The notes beneath the pieces were generated by a model that was given only the letters and a program-made list of their open reading frames with translations, was not told the origin of the DNA and did not search any database. The position numbers were made by a program, and so were the translations under genes. A stretch of DNA of 64,000 bases from Metallyticus violacea (Eukaryota > Arthropoda > Insecta > Mantodea > Metallyticidae), in NCBI GenBank assembly GCA_030762175.1, contig CM060846.1, positions 304,454,512 to 304,518,511 of the forward strand, read 5' to 3'. Below, piece by piece: positions 43,799 through 56,167 of the stretch; position 1 is the stretch's first letter, and each line of letters opens with the position of its first letter.

Positions 43799-44165
43799 TA
43801 GGGTGACTCAGGTGGTAATGCTTGAGACTAACATTGAGGAGATCCAAGATTCAAATCCCTTAGGATAAGCCATCCTGAATTTGGTTTTATCATGGTTTTC
43901 CCATGTAACCTAAGAATGCAGGGATGGATATTTCCTTTCCAGGAAATTTCTGCTCTCCCATTTCACCTCATTTCATTTCTTGGTTTTGTTGCAGGGTCCA
44001 AAGTGCCAGGTAAGAAAGCTGGTGCTGTGTCTGGTGTTCAGTGGCTTGTGCTTTGGAAGGGTTTCTGCCCCAGCATCTGGTATGGAGATGGCCTTTCTGA
44101 GGAGCTCAAATTCCTCAGAGGTGGGACTTTGCTGATGTCAGAGTGTTCTATCTGGAAACAATGAT
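43798..44165 (+). mobile_element. SINE family 3-like, second copy, with unusual GC-richer body
   Basis: A box-like GACTCAGGTGGTAATGC (~43803), B box-like AGATTCAAATCCC (~43848-43860), then TGGTTTTCCCATGTAACC. The following 43980-44165 is richer in GC than its surroundings and may be the rest of the SINE; it abuts the mariner relic directly. Confidence 0.45.
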
Positions 44166-44169
44166 CGGG

Positions 44170-45130
44170 ATCATTTCCAGATATTTGGCTTCACCACTCC
44201 CGAAATCTGGCTACCTTGTATTTCCCTAATCTCATCCTTTCTTTCTGGAGTTGCCCCCATTGAGGGTGTATGCACAAATGGCCAGAACTTTATCATGGCT
44301 GAAGTTCCAAAAATGTCTCCTTTGTCCCTATTACTCCAATCCAATGGTACCAACTGATTGGCAATTCCATAGAAAGTGATTGCAACTGAAACCTTTTTGC
44401 CATTACATCATTAACAGGATCATCTAATGGGAATCTTCTCATATTATTTAAGTAAAAAAAAAAATTGCAAAATTGCACAGACATATTTGGATTATAAGGA
44501 GAATGATACTCTAACTTGTATTTGTGAAGGTGTCCTACAATCTTGGCCTTATGAACAGGGGCATTATCATATAAGATGAGACCCTTTGGAAAGTAACCCA
44601 GATCTCTTGGATTTTTAATAGTGTTTAAGGCCTGTTTTTGCTATTGCTGCATTACAGGTGATAAACAATGATAATGCATGTGATGAGCCAAATAACTGGG
44701 AAAGGAATTATGTGAAGGAAGTATTCCAGCCTAAGTTTGTGAATACTGCCCCAAGGACCAAGAAAATTCTGGAAATAATCTTCATCAGGCAGAGTGGTTC
44801 TAGTGGGGTTCAAACTGCAGATCTCCTGTTTGCAAGTTTCTTGGATGTGATGGCATGTTTATATTGTCTACCATGTGGCTGTAATGCTCTCCCCTCTCAC
44901 CAAATTTTATAACAAATTTACCCTTGTGATTAAAAAATGCCTCTACCTACTCTGTATGGCTTCATATTTTTTTAAGAAAAATAATAATATATTACTAATG
45001 ACTGATTTGGTGCTTTGATTCAAGTTTGAAACAATGGCACCACATTTCATTACCTGTTATGATGTAGAATGAAAACCATTGTTCTTGTTCTGAAAATACT
45101 GAATAAATTACAATGTCATTACCTTTAAAT
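44170..45130 (-). pseudogene. mariner transposase relic, first catalytic Asp changed to Asn, split by a SINE
   Basis: Minus strand: SFYIITGNEMWCHCFKLESK (~45085-45020), corresponding to VTGDETW..HF.PESK with D to N at the first catalytic position; then, beyond the SINE, LILYDNAPVHKAKIV (~44585-44540; second Asp kept), SPYNPNMSVQF (PYSPDLAP..F), RRFPLDDPVNDVMAKRF and a typical C-terminus (RW.K.I). The third Asp (PDL) reads N. Two lost acidic residues and stops make it inactive. Confidence 0.8.
44610..44895 (-). mobile_element. SINE family B, diverged, in mariner
   Basis: Antisense copy with TAGTGTTTAAGGCCTGTTTTT, AGTATTCCAGCCTAAGTTTG, a B-box complement GGGGTTCAAACTGC (~44807) and a degraded head. 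More diverged than other family members, so older. Confidence 0.65.
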
Positions 45131-45374
45131 ACTCCATTTATTGAGTAGAAAGATTGTGGAGGACTCACAGTCCTCCTGCTCCTGTTTACTAGCCTCCATT
45201 ATGCTTCTGGATGATGAATTAACAGCAAACACCATTAGTTTGTAATTCTGATGCTAATGCCATTTATTGCATTGTAAATATCCAAGTTTAGTCTCACAAG
45301 TTTGTGGTCTGTTATCAATTGACTGACGAATATAATGTAGTTATTTGTAAGCAGCATAGATCTTTAAAGCTAAA

Positions 45375-45730
45375 GATAATGTTTGCCTTTATTTGCCTGA
45401 GCTGTATCTGGTATTCCAAGAATCCTATGTGACAATTAAGCTATTAAGAGCCCCATTGCAAAGCACAACTGCTGCATCCTCTGCATCCACCATGCATCAC
45501 CATTATTGGCAGAGTACAGTATTGCACAAGGATGTGTGATCAGCATACTGGCAATCCACTGGTTGCCATTAGGAGCTTCCAAAATCATAAGATGCCAACT
45601 CTTCAATCAATTGTCATCATAAATCAGGTTGGACCCCATTCCATTTCTCCCTAGCTTAGAAAACTTCTAAGCAGATATTGGGGAGCAAATCTGGGACCTC
45701 ATGCTAATCACTAGACCAAGGAGGCTATAT
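45375..45730 (-). mobile_element. tRNA-derived SINE, family 4
   Basis: Complement begins CCTCCTTGGTCTAGTGATTAGC (A-box-like TGGTCTAGTGATT) and GGTCCCAGATTTGCTCC (B-box-like), then a body unlike families A and B. The only copy I see here. Confidence 0.5.
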
Positions 45731-48590
45731 CTATACTAATATAAAAATGCAAATGTCTAAACTCTCACATTGCCAGCAGAAAAAGCAACTGTATACTACT
45801 ACTTTAAATTTTGACTATAAGAACACCAATGCATAAGCATCAGGAAAAACCTCAAAGCAGTGAAATAACTTCTACCTATTTATAGTATAATTTTTTAAAA
45901 AGAATTTTATTAACAGAAATATTATTAAAAATTTCATTTTGAGTAATGAGTACAGTACAGTACAGTAACCACATGTAAATTATTCCAGTGGCATATTAGT
46001 TGTATTTCTGTAATGCATTTTTCACAAAAATTATCCTGTGACTTTTGTTTTCTTTTCAGGTCTGTAGTTCTAATAATTAAAAAATTTATATTGAGCTTCT
46101 GTTTTAAGTGGAAGAATAAATGCTTCTGAATATTCATTTGTTTTCATATAAGTATAACATATAGTAACATCCATATCAATGTTATAAGACACTAGTATGT
46201 TACAAAATAATTAATTTTCCAGTCACCAAAATTAGCAGTTTATAGATTTTAAAGGGGAGATTATGTTGCAGACTTTATCTCCCAAAATTACTTAGCTCAT
46301 ATATTATTGCCATATGTGACTGTTTTGCACAATGGAAACCACTGATTTAGGAACAAGAATTGCTTACAATTTGTATAGGTATTAAAGAGGTTCTTTCTGA
46401 TCAGTTAACATGGTATTTCTGCTATGTTAAATGTTGCTCAAACCACATTGTTTTGTTATTTATCTAACATAAATGAGCTCATAATGCTGCAGTCACCAAG
46501 GTAAAAGAAAAAATGAAAAGGAAAGGGAATTTTATTCTGAGCTTTGTAGAACAGTCCTAAAATATTCTCAGTTAATTACCAGGACTTTAAAATTTCCCTC
46601 AGAGAGAGCTATAGATAAAAATGGTTTATAGTCGTTAATATTTTCAGACAAGAAAATGTGGCTTAAGTATGACATTGATTTTTTGTATAGCCTTACATTA
46701 ATATGTTGATAATTAAGGTTGTGGTTTTAATTATAGAACAATTTAGTTTTCCACTTATAATTTTAATTTATTTGACTATTATATATTTAACATAACCTAC
46801 AAATTCTTTAAAATGATCTTGACAGAATATTAGCATTTCAATTATTAATGTGGACAATAATGTGCATTTATCTGTATTATAAATATTTTGTGCATTCACA
46901 TTCATGAATAACCATGTTAGATTACATAAAAATGATGCTTTGCATACTTCTACAATATATAAGCAGTTATGTAACTCTTTGTAAGAAACAAAGAAGCATT
47001 ATAAAGTCAAAATGAACATGTAAGAAGCTGTAATATATGTCGAACAGCATCTAACTGGAAAGAAAAGTTAACTAATATTGCCTATTAGAATGTTGCTAGT
47101 GCATTTGCAAGAGAAATGAAAATATTTTCATATATGCTTTGTTGAAATATGAAGACATGATTATGTGTTGGTGTTATGAAGTGCATCATTATATCATTGA
47201 TATCTATGTTTGTTGATTGTATACAACTCCCTTTTCTGAACTCAAAAATGTTGGTTCTCCAACAGAACATAAAGCAACTTTTTGTTGTTAAAAACAGTTT
47301 ATGTACAAATTAAATAATATGATGTGAGACAAGTGTATTTGCAATAAAGTTAGTTTAATAAAAATACTGTAGATATTTGAGTGAGCTTTGTAATAAAATC
47401 ACACCCTTCCTTTTTTAGTGTTCATATATTTTCTACACAAATATCCCCTTAGCCGTAATGAGTGAAATGTGGTGTTATAATTAAAATCTACTTCAGAGAA
47501 GTCCATTAGGATTTTACTTAGCTGAAAATAAAATAAAAATGTTCACAGCAATAGTCTAAAGTAACGGGTTAATTGAGGATGAATGGTAATTAATGGTCCA
47601 ATAATGGAGCGTACAAGTTACAGCCTTTTTGTGGCCAGTTTTAACTGCATGATCAGAAGGCCATAAAAATCAGTAAAGAAATATCTGCTGCATTAAACAA
47701 GGATACGGAGAAAAATTATAAAAGATGATAAAATCTTCTACCAAAGCTCAGGTATTCAGGATCTCCCTGTCTCATCAAATGTCATACATATTTAATTTCC
47801 AGTGGAAAAGTTGCCAGGTTCAGATAATTTCCACAGTGCTCTTTCCTTTTTTTGCATGCAAAAGACACAAAAGAAGGTATAAAATAGAATCCAAATGTCT
47901 GGAACATTTAAAGCTTAGAAAGCAAAAGAGAAATGGATAAGTATATATACTTGAAACTAGATATATCATATTAAGTAAAAAAAAAAAAAAATGTGACAAC
48001 TGAGGCTTTTAGGCAAGCAAATACCTGAGAACTTAATAAGTCTAACCAAAGTATCCTAACTGAAGAATAAAATGCAAACAACTTGGCAAATATAAAGAAA
48101 AACTTTAAAAAGCCATTGTGTAAAGCAGTTCAACTCGCTAAAGTAATAGCCTAAATATGCCAATCTATAAGATGTTTTTATGAATTAAAATTTTCTATTA
48201 TGACAAAAAAAAAAAACACCACACACTGGGAAGTTGATCATTAAAAATCTTCAAAGTTGAAAGATAATTTAAAAGAAAAAAATCTTTTAAAATTGTCATT
48301 CAAGAGACCAGCATTCCATATGAAGCTGTTCACAAAATGGAAAACATTTTAGTAGTATTAAATAGTTCAGGAATTTCATAGCTATACCATTCCCCCCCCC
48401 CAAAAAAAGCTCAGGGAATCTTGAAACTGTATACAGAAACTAATGAAGATGAAAGTGATGCATTTGCCAAGGCAACTAAGGAAATCGTACAAATCTTACA
48501 AATAAAAAACAAAAATAAAAAATTTTAAATATGGGTGTTTTCCCTCATGATTCAGCTATCAGGAAAACAAATAGGCCTGTACACCCAATG
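45730..48590. other. no recognisable feature (2.9 kb)
   Basis: AT-rich; a TACAG repeat at ~45950-45966 and short A runs only. The 71-codon frame 47725-47940 has no recognised motif. Confidence 0.5.
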
Positions 48591-49100
48591 AGCTGAATGG
48601 TATGAGGGCAAGTCAAAAAACAAATTTCCATAATTTTTTTATAAGTGATGAATAGCGACAGTTTAAACATGTATTTCAACACCAATCCTTTATTTTTTAA
48701 CATAATCATAAAATTATTCAAGCATTTTTTCAAAACATAAAATGAGTTATCCATACCCATATGATAGAAAATGGCACCTAGTGATTTAACTATTTTCAAT
48801 GCTTCATCTTTGGCAAATCAATATTATATACCTGTAAAAGTTTCCTCCAGTTTATCAAACAATTGAAAGTCAATTCCAGATGTGAAATATGTTTCCAATA
48901 TCAGTTGTCTAAAAAGCCATCTGTATTCATTTAACTTTGTGCAAATTCACAGTAATGTAAATATCATATTCATTCCATGCACAGACACAACCCACCAAAT
49001 CCATTATTAGATGTTTACAGGTTCAATATTTTCTGCCCACAGCAATAAAATAACCATGCACACTTCATCCCTTAACTCCTCAATTAGCACTCTAGTTATT
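48590..49100 (-). pseudogene. mariner-type transposase C-terminal relic
   Basis: Minus strand text FQLFDKLEETFTGI, FAKDEALKIVKSLGAIFYHM, and VLKKCLNNFMIMLKNKG fits mariner C-termini (F.LF..LK..L.G..F..D.EV......WL..Q...FY..GI..L..RY.KCLN..G.YVEK). A terminal-repeat-like TGAGGGCAAGTCAAAAAA lies at 48603-48620. The catalytic region toward 49100 is barely recognisable. Confidence 0.6.
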
Positions 49101-50440
49101 TTTTAACTGTTATGCATCTATATTCCTGCATGTGCCAGTGCCAGTGTTGCTGTACAGCATTTTCTAATGATAAAATAGGGAAAATTATCTTTTCCCTCAT
49201 ATAATGGTTGTACAACAGGTAATAAAGTACTTAGGTAGTTATAATAACTTACCTCAGCTTCCAAGTTTCACCGCATTTTACCAGTGAAAATTCTTGGCAA
49301 ATATTTTGAACATCCTGCATTGTGCTTCCTCAGGGCTTATTCTGATGTCATTAGATTTATCATTAAGTATTTAAATTTATAGAGAAGCTGATGCAATTAA
49401 AAATAAAAAACTAATAAAGATAACAAATAAAATAAGTTAATTCCTACAGTTTTCAATGTTGAAACATATTTACTGCCAATATATGTATAAAACAACTTTT
49501 GACACTTTCAATTATAAAATGAAAAAATTAATCTCACACATGTAGACACATAAGTAGGTACACACATATATGTTCTTAAGTACTAGATTTTTCATAATCA
49601 TAATAACTCATTATTAAAAGGTAATAAAATATTAATTTTTTACTTATGATTTAAATGCATTTTCTACTTTAACTTTTAAACATGATAACTTGTAACAACA
49701 CAACTTCCCTTTTTCTACTATATCGTCATTTGTTAGGCTCATACTGAGGCAGAATCAATGAACACTACATCTTTCCCTTTAAAAATGCAGGCACAGCTCA
49801 TGAAAAGTGAAATTGGAGAATTACATTAAATAGGGGTCATAAAAAAGGCAGCAGCTGAATAAAGAAATAACAAAGCAAGCATATAATTAGAAATACAAGA
49901 GAATACAAAATGTATACCTATAAATTTAAGATATATCAACAGTACATATAGGAAACAAAAGAATGCATTACATACTTCACAGCTACAAATCCATTCACAT
50001 TTTCATACAGCAATTTGTTCAAATATCTATTGTAAGCTCTCTTTCTATCATTACATTTCTGTTTTATATTCAGCATAGGTACTGGAAGCTCTAACTCTTT
50101 TGCTGCAATTCTGTTCCCAAAAGTTAAACATTTAGTTTGTACATATTTAATTTTATTCATTTTAAAACAATTAATACTACACTCATTTAACAACTAAGTA
50201 AATTGAAGAATCATATTTCATCAACTACACTACTAAATATTTCCTAATTTTATATAATTATTTACTCTTATATATACTTACAGACTGCACATATCAACAC
50301 AAACTGTGCCAACAATGTCTCCCTTCTCAGGTTAAAAACTTTCTCTCACTTGAAGAATTGCCCTTCATTTCTTTTTAAGAGAGAGAATGAATGAGATTGT
50401 AAATCTTCATGTGCCAATGTTACACATTCACATTTTCCAG
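49100..50440. other. no confidently identified feature
   Basis: AT-rich. An 85-codon minus frame (50193-49936; CNDRKRAYNRYLNKLLYENV) is mildly protein-like but unrecognised. Confidence 0.4.
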
Positions 50441-50735
50441 TTGGTCCTGGTGGTGTAGTGGTAACCATACTTGCCTCCTAAGCCCAAGATTGTGGATTCA
50501 ATCCTGGCCAGGATCGATGTATTTTTTTGGGTGTAAAAATCCTAAGTATGGCTTCCTTCTGAAGGGAAGTATAGGCGAGAGTCCCATGTTGTAGATTTAC
50601 GGCATGTAAAAGAACCTCAAGCCTGAAAGAAGAGGCCTCCAAGCATAATTTATCAGCCATTTCACACCCCGAATTGAATGAGACACTCATGACTTGAGAT
50701 GTTAAAGAACCAAATCAACAATCTTTTCCATTTCA
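50440..50735 (+). mobile_element. SINE family A, full length
   Basis: A box TGGTGTAGTGG (50451-50461) and B box GGATTCAATCC (50494-50504) both fit RNA polymerase III promoters at tRNA spacing. The body includes CTTCTGAAGGGAAGTATAGG, GAACCTCAAGCCTGAAAGA and GAGATGTTAAAGAACC. The tail is ...AAATCAAC. The head GTCCTGGTGGTGTAGTGGT resembles a tRNA 5' half. Confidence 0.88.
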
Positions 50736-51692
50736 CCTGTAACTGAGCAGTACCCTTGCACCCACTTATGATTTTAAATATTTTTCCCAGAAAAAGTGCA
50801 ACATTGAAATAATGAAAAGGGTATCTTTATACCCAGACAGTTTGTGCAGCTGGGGCTAGCAATTCTGGCCACTGAACAATTAATTACAAATGGGTAGAGT
50901 CTTTTCCATTTGAAGCAAAGTGGAAAGTCACTTGAAAAGAGGAACCTATCAAGATAGACATTAGAAATATATAATCATCTCAAATACATGCAAATTATTT
51001 CTCTATTAATAATTTATAGGAGGGGCATATGACCCTGTGATTTTACAAACAGTTCAAGCCTTGCAAAATCTGACTGAACTTTATAATTTTTATACTAGGC
51101 AAGGATATAAGCTTTTAAGCTATGCTCTAATAAAATTCATATCACATAGTTAAGCTGTGACAAAGGTTAATAATTACAACCTTAAATATAAAGTACCACC
51201 ATTAAGTGTGATAGACAATGGAAAGAGAATATGTTCTATACTCATTTTAGTTCAGATGAGTACATAACTTTAGATTGTAATTTCATCTATGTACAAAAGA
51301 ACATGGCAAAACGATATTTCAAACTTAAAAATAAATTAATAAAGTAATATAGTTGGGATCCCTTCAAGTGTTATTTATGAATTTAGAAGCATTGAATACC
51401 TGAGTGTTTATGTAAGGGTATTTATGTGCCATAAAAGAAATTCTTTGATATTCTGCTTGCTGCTACTTGCCATTCTGATGTTCCAACCTGCAATCCTGAG
51501 CAGGTGATCAGCATTGCTAAAATTTCCACATATTTAGAACCAAGGGTTTAAAGGTTAAATAACTGCCAGACCTCAAATTTGATAATTTTTAAAATGTGTT
51601 ATAATATTAAAGTTTCATTGCTGGTTTAAGTATACTGTTTTGTCTTTTGGTAGCTTATCTACTATCCTAACAATATTTTTAATCCCCTTTTT
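50735..51692. other. no recognisable feature
   Basis: AT-rich, no coding support. Confidence 0.5.
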
Positions 51693-51985
51693 GTTGGTCG
51701 TGGTGGTGCAGTGGTTACTATACTTGCCTCCTAAACCCAAGATTGTAGGTTTGATCCCAGCTAGATCAATGAATTTTTTCCAATGTATAAATCCTAAGTA
51801 TGGCTTCCTTCGGAAGGGAAGTAAAGCCGTAGGTCCTGTGTCGTAAATTTACAGCATGATAAAGAACCTCAAGCCTGAAATAGAGGCCTCTGAGCAAAAT
51901 TTTTTGGCCGTTTCATGTCCTGATTGAATGGGACACTGATGACCCGAGATGTTAAAGAGCATCTGTAAATAAAAAGAAATAAAAA
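51692..51985 (+). mobile_element. SINE family A, full length
   Basis: A box TGGTGCAGTGG (51704-51714), B box GGTTTGATCCC (51748-51758), body as in the previous copy, 3' end GATGTTAAAGAGCATCTGTA and (AAATAAA) tail. Confidence 0.88.
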
Positions 51986-54640
51986 AATCTTCTCCCATAT
52001 ACAGATATTTTTGTATCTAAAAAAATACTTACAGACAAACCATGCACTGAATTGTTTCTGACTTTTTTAAAGCAGCAGGAAGACATAAAGTCTGGACTCT
52101 TAAGTATTTCAAAAGAGGTGTACAAGGGCAATTAAGTATGCTAAAATATTCTTTCAATTGCTGAAAATTGGAAATGTGTTTGCATTAAATTTTGAGAATC
52201 AAATTTTGTTGCTATCATGAGAAATGTTAGACAAAGTGAGGTAGGTTGCCTCACTTATAAGAAACATTTTATGAAGGAAATTACAATATTTGCAACAGAA
52301 TTTTGAAACCATTCAATATTCAGGAGAGATTTTCAGTTAGAACATACTCAATAAAGTTGTTTTATTTCAGATTTAGTTCAGTATTCCAAGGTTACAATAG
52401 GGGAAGTATAATAATCCAATAGGGGAAGTATAATAATAAGCTTTGATGCATAATAACCTTTAATATTTAATCATGAATGAAGTGTTTTTGTTTCTTTTCT
52501 CTCCCTCCCCCTTTTCAATGTGATAAGTGTTCCACATAACAGTTTTCTGCAAGTAGCTGAAATGGCCTACCATTAAATTTCAGACGATTCTTCTGAATGT
52601 TGACCTTAAACAAACATGGAGCAAAGCAAGTTCAGTTGTACTAAAATGTGACTCACCAACTCAGTTGAGAATTCAATGGACAAGTCCTGCAGCATTGCTG
52701 GGGTGGAATGTAAATACTGCACTCATACAAATTGACACTGTCACTCAAATTCATATTGTCTGTGTTATAATCACTGTGCAATTCAATCCTCTTGACATGT
52801 CCATTCATACTGCATTAGCAAATAGCAGCAGCGATGTATTATTAAACAAGGGCAGTATTTTTCACTACTTGTAATAAATAAATAAATAAACAAAAGATTT
52901 AAATAAATTATAATAAAAAAAATTAAAAAAATAAAAAATATCACACTCAACAAAACATTTAATGACAGAGATTTTGCAAATGGTTAGGATAAAATGGAAC
53001 ATTTTTCTGAATAGTGCAAAAAAAAAAAAAAGGTTATTTTTTACAATAAATGGTTAGTCTTTATCATTAGCTTTCAAAGGGTTCCAGTTAGCAATTAAAT
53101 AATTGGTAATTGCTAAATTAATAGGCTGTATACCATAGAAACCAAGGTAAATTATGCTTTATCGATACTCTTTAATATCATCATAGATTAATAGTCCAAT
53201 TTTGCTAAGTTTATTGCTTCCTAAAAAAGGAATATGTGAATTAAGGATATTTTTAAGTCAAATAAATAAATAAATTAATCTGAGCAGTGGAATAAGTGGC
53301 ACCATCTAGTAGTATATTTACAAATAGATTTCTGCATATGCCATGTGGTGAAGTGACATATTCAGCATTTCTTGGTTGATCCCCTGCTAAAATTAAATTT
53401 ACACCACTGTGCATGCCTGGCAACTTAGGCTCCTCAACTGAGTATCAAACAACATGCATTCAAACCACACTGGCACTTGTCCTTATGTAGACACAACAAT
53501 ATGAAATTACTACTATTAATAAATAGAAACACTTGCAATTACAGGTAGACAAAAATGAATAGTAGTATTTGTTAATCAAATAATTATAGGACTGAGAACT
53601 TTTATTGAGAATGCAGCTTTCCCCATGAACTGCCTCTGAATATCATAATGGTGTAATAATCATTATATATACATAAAAGACCATTACTATTATAGTCAAT
53701 TCTTTTACATTTTATTAATTTCTTGAAATGTATCATCTTAAATGCAATTTATTTTATATACTTTTGTGTAAATTTTAAACTATCTTTCTCAGTATCTACT
53801 CTAAATTTCTCCAAAATTTAATATAATCAAAATTACAAGTATTAGTTTTATTTTTTTTTTAAAGTAGATTCATTTTCCTTAAACTCTCATATTGTTCCAA
53901 AGAGAACTACTGCATTATTTTTGCTAGTGTAAGAGTTATTAACATTTTATTGTGTTGTGAAGCACATAGCTGTTTTGATTTTGAATATGTTTTCACTTGG
54001 CTGAAACCGAGTTATAATACATAAGGTTTTCCAATGACAAAATATAAAACAAATGTACATACAAAAAAGATATTTTTAGACTATTTTATTTCACATATAT
54101 AATTTTTCAAAATACACAAAATGAGAAAAAAATTAGTTAAACAAATTTATTTAAACTATTTTAGTTTTAGATGAATTAAATATTAATCAGTTTTACTTTA
54201 TATTTTTCAAACTTAATCATTTTCATCTCAATATTTAGGAAAACAGCTATTTTATCATCAGCAGTATCCTGGAATAAATTACTTTAAAGAAGAAAAGAAT
54301 TAAAGAACTTCAAATATTTTTCATAACAAAACCTAGAGTACTTAAGGTTAATGCCACTACTTGATTTAGTTATTTGACATTCAAATCTATTCAGATTTTT
54401 ATTTAATAACATTTCTAAAATACTATGAATATAACCATATCAGTTTCACTTCTTTATCTGTAATGATAATGTTTCATAGTTATCTGAACTTAAATTCACA
54501 ATGAATTTTAAGATGGTATTAGTTAACATTGAACTTAATACAAAAAGGACTACTAATATTTTAAGTAGTCAAAATAAAATTATAAGCCTTATGAATGAAC
54601 ATTTTAAGTCCTTATATTTCTTAATATTTGCTTATGCAAA
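51985..54640. other. no recognisable gene; small 22-bp tandem repeat
   Basis: AT-rich. AATAGGGGAAGTATAATAAT is repeated twice at ~52396-52437. Region 52500-52870 is somewhat richer in GC and ends in (AATA)n, perhaps an unrecognised retroposon. Confidence 0.45.
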
Positions 54641-54650
54641 TGTTGGGTCA

Positions 54651-54858
54651 TTCAAGTATAAAGGCTTTCATGTTTCCCTGTGGAATTTTCTTCCATTCTT
54701 CTGATCTTATAATCAATTGTCATTTCTAAACATCAAGTCTCTTATTTTAACAACTTCAAGTATACAGGTTTTCAGGGTTCCCTGTGTGGAACTTTATCCA
54801 TTCTTCTGATCTTATAATCAATTTCATTTGTAAATACCAAGACTCTTATTTTAACAAC
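54651..54858. repeat. 104-bp exact-length tandem duplication in transposon C-terminus
   Basis: Units 54651-54754 and 54755-54858 have equal length and share CCATTCTTCTGATCTTATAA and CTCTTATTTTAACAACT(T). Their flanks both carry TGTTGGGTC (54641 and 54859). Point differences show the duplication is not recent. Confidence 0.85.
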
Positions 54859-55519
54859 TGTTGGGTCTCCCAATATTTTTCTTGGCCTTATATTTTTAGA
54901 GTACATTTGCCTTTCCTTATAGTTTTTGAAAAGCCTGTGATTTACAATGTAGGGTTGTTTCTTACTTGGTTTATTATGTTGACGTAATCATATGGTACAT
55001 GTATAGCAGACGAAAACAAATTCTGTAATTGAAATCGTTATATGACTGAGTCGAACTAAACACTCTTATTGCTCCACTTACTTGTCTATAAATGTAGGAA
55101 AAAAAACTCATTGATTCTGCCATAAAACTTCTGAATATACAAGAGGTAGAAACATATCATTCACATACAAAACAGAAACAGATAACATTCTTGGACATCA
55201 AAATAATGAAGCATCAAGGAAATTTGGAATATATAGCAAGAATACACATGCAGACAACCACATCAAAGCTGATGATTTTAATCCCAATGCACAAACGTGC
55301 AGTTATCAACAGTTTTACCCACCGGCTAGTTAACCTATAAATTAGCAAAGAAGAACACTCCAAAGAATACAAACAAATAGTACAGTGGTTAAAAATGGTT
55401 TTAAGAAAGAAATGAACACAAAAAAGTGCAGAAATTCTAGAGGCAAAAACTTATTAAAGAAACCATAACACTTTCAGCAACAAAAGATATGCAATTTTTA
55501 AAAAATTCACATATCGTCC

Positions 55520-55966
55520 ATGGGATACAAAAATTTTCATAATATTTTTAAAGATTTTAGATTTAATTTTAAAAATTTCCTGATAGTCAATGTTAATGAC
55601 AGTATTCCACAGGAGGAAAAAGCAGGTGTGTACAAAATAAGTTGTGCCGAACGTGAGAAAATGTACATTGGAAAAACAAGGAGATACATAGGCACATGGT
55701 TAAAAGAATATTTCAGGAACATAAAATACAAGCAAATGGGAAAATCAGCAGTAGCATTTCATTTCTGGACAGAAAATCAGAACATATTGAATAAAGCAAA
55801 ATTATCATCATTACAAGGACCTACAGAATTAGCAACATGTGAAAAAATTTACATATACAAATACAAAGACAGCCTATTGAACTTCAACACTTCTGGAGAT
55901 GAAAACATAAACTTTAAGTTCATCACACCTCCACCAGAGCAGCATAACAAAGTAACCAGTAGTTGA
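55520..55966 (+). pseudogene. PLE-C GIY-YIG endonuclease, open 148-codon frame
   Basis: The frame contains FLIVNVNDSIPQEEKAGVYK, then ISCAEREKMYIGKTRRYIG, LKEYFRNIKYK, MGKSAVAFHFWTENQN and the C-terminal TPPPEQHNKVTSS. GIY reads GVY, the CxxC pair is C..R (second Cys lost), YIGKT is intact and R..EH reads LKEYF (His lost). It ends on a TGA nine bases before the ribozyme core. The RT upstream (55100-55500) is broken. Confidence 0.75.
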
Positions 55967-56018
55967 TGTTTCAGCTGATGATGCAGACCAGGGTTGTTGA
56001 AACCAGTTCTACATTTAT
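55960..56018 (+). ncRNA. Hammerhead ribozyme, PLE-C
   Basis: CTGATGA at 55975-55981, GAAAC at 55999-56003, stem III AC/GU with CA loop, H17 is U at 56008. Stem I: AG/CU plus AUGU/ACAU with a UUC bulge. Stem II (GCAGAC/GUUGUU) has lost pairs, so activity is doubtful although the core is complete. Confidence 0.6.
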
Positions 56019-56040
56019 AGACAAGTGTAGCAATAAGAGT

Positions 56041-56167
56041 TTTTTTTAATGGTGTTTAACACCCATTTTTACTACTGAGGCACCACAGGTGATGGACACT
56101 GGTGATACATGAAATGAAATGATATATTGGGAAAGGATTTTTTAAGGAAGGAAAGGTTCCACGCCTA
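56041..56167 (-). mobile_element. SINE family B, 5'-truncated, 13-bp TSD, inside PLE-C terminus
   Basis: Antisense 3' part of SINE B, poly-T first. TSD TAGCAATAAGAGT at 56028-56040 and 56168-56180. It splits the pLTR, so the order of events is: DDE transposon, then PLE-C, then SINE. Confidence 0.9.

Noticed and set aside
49936..50193. 85-codon minus frame
   Set aside because: No recognised domain, no splice context, AT-rich chance ORF is likely.
50441..50515. Possible tRNA gene
   Set aside because: A and B boxes are present but the acceptor stem does not close and a SINE body follows; the same head occurs in other SINE copies.
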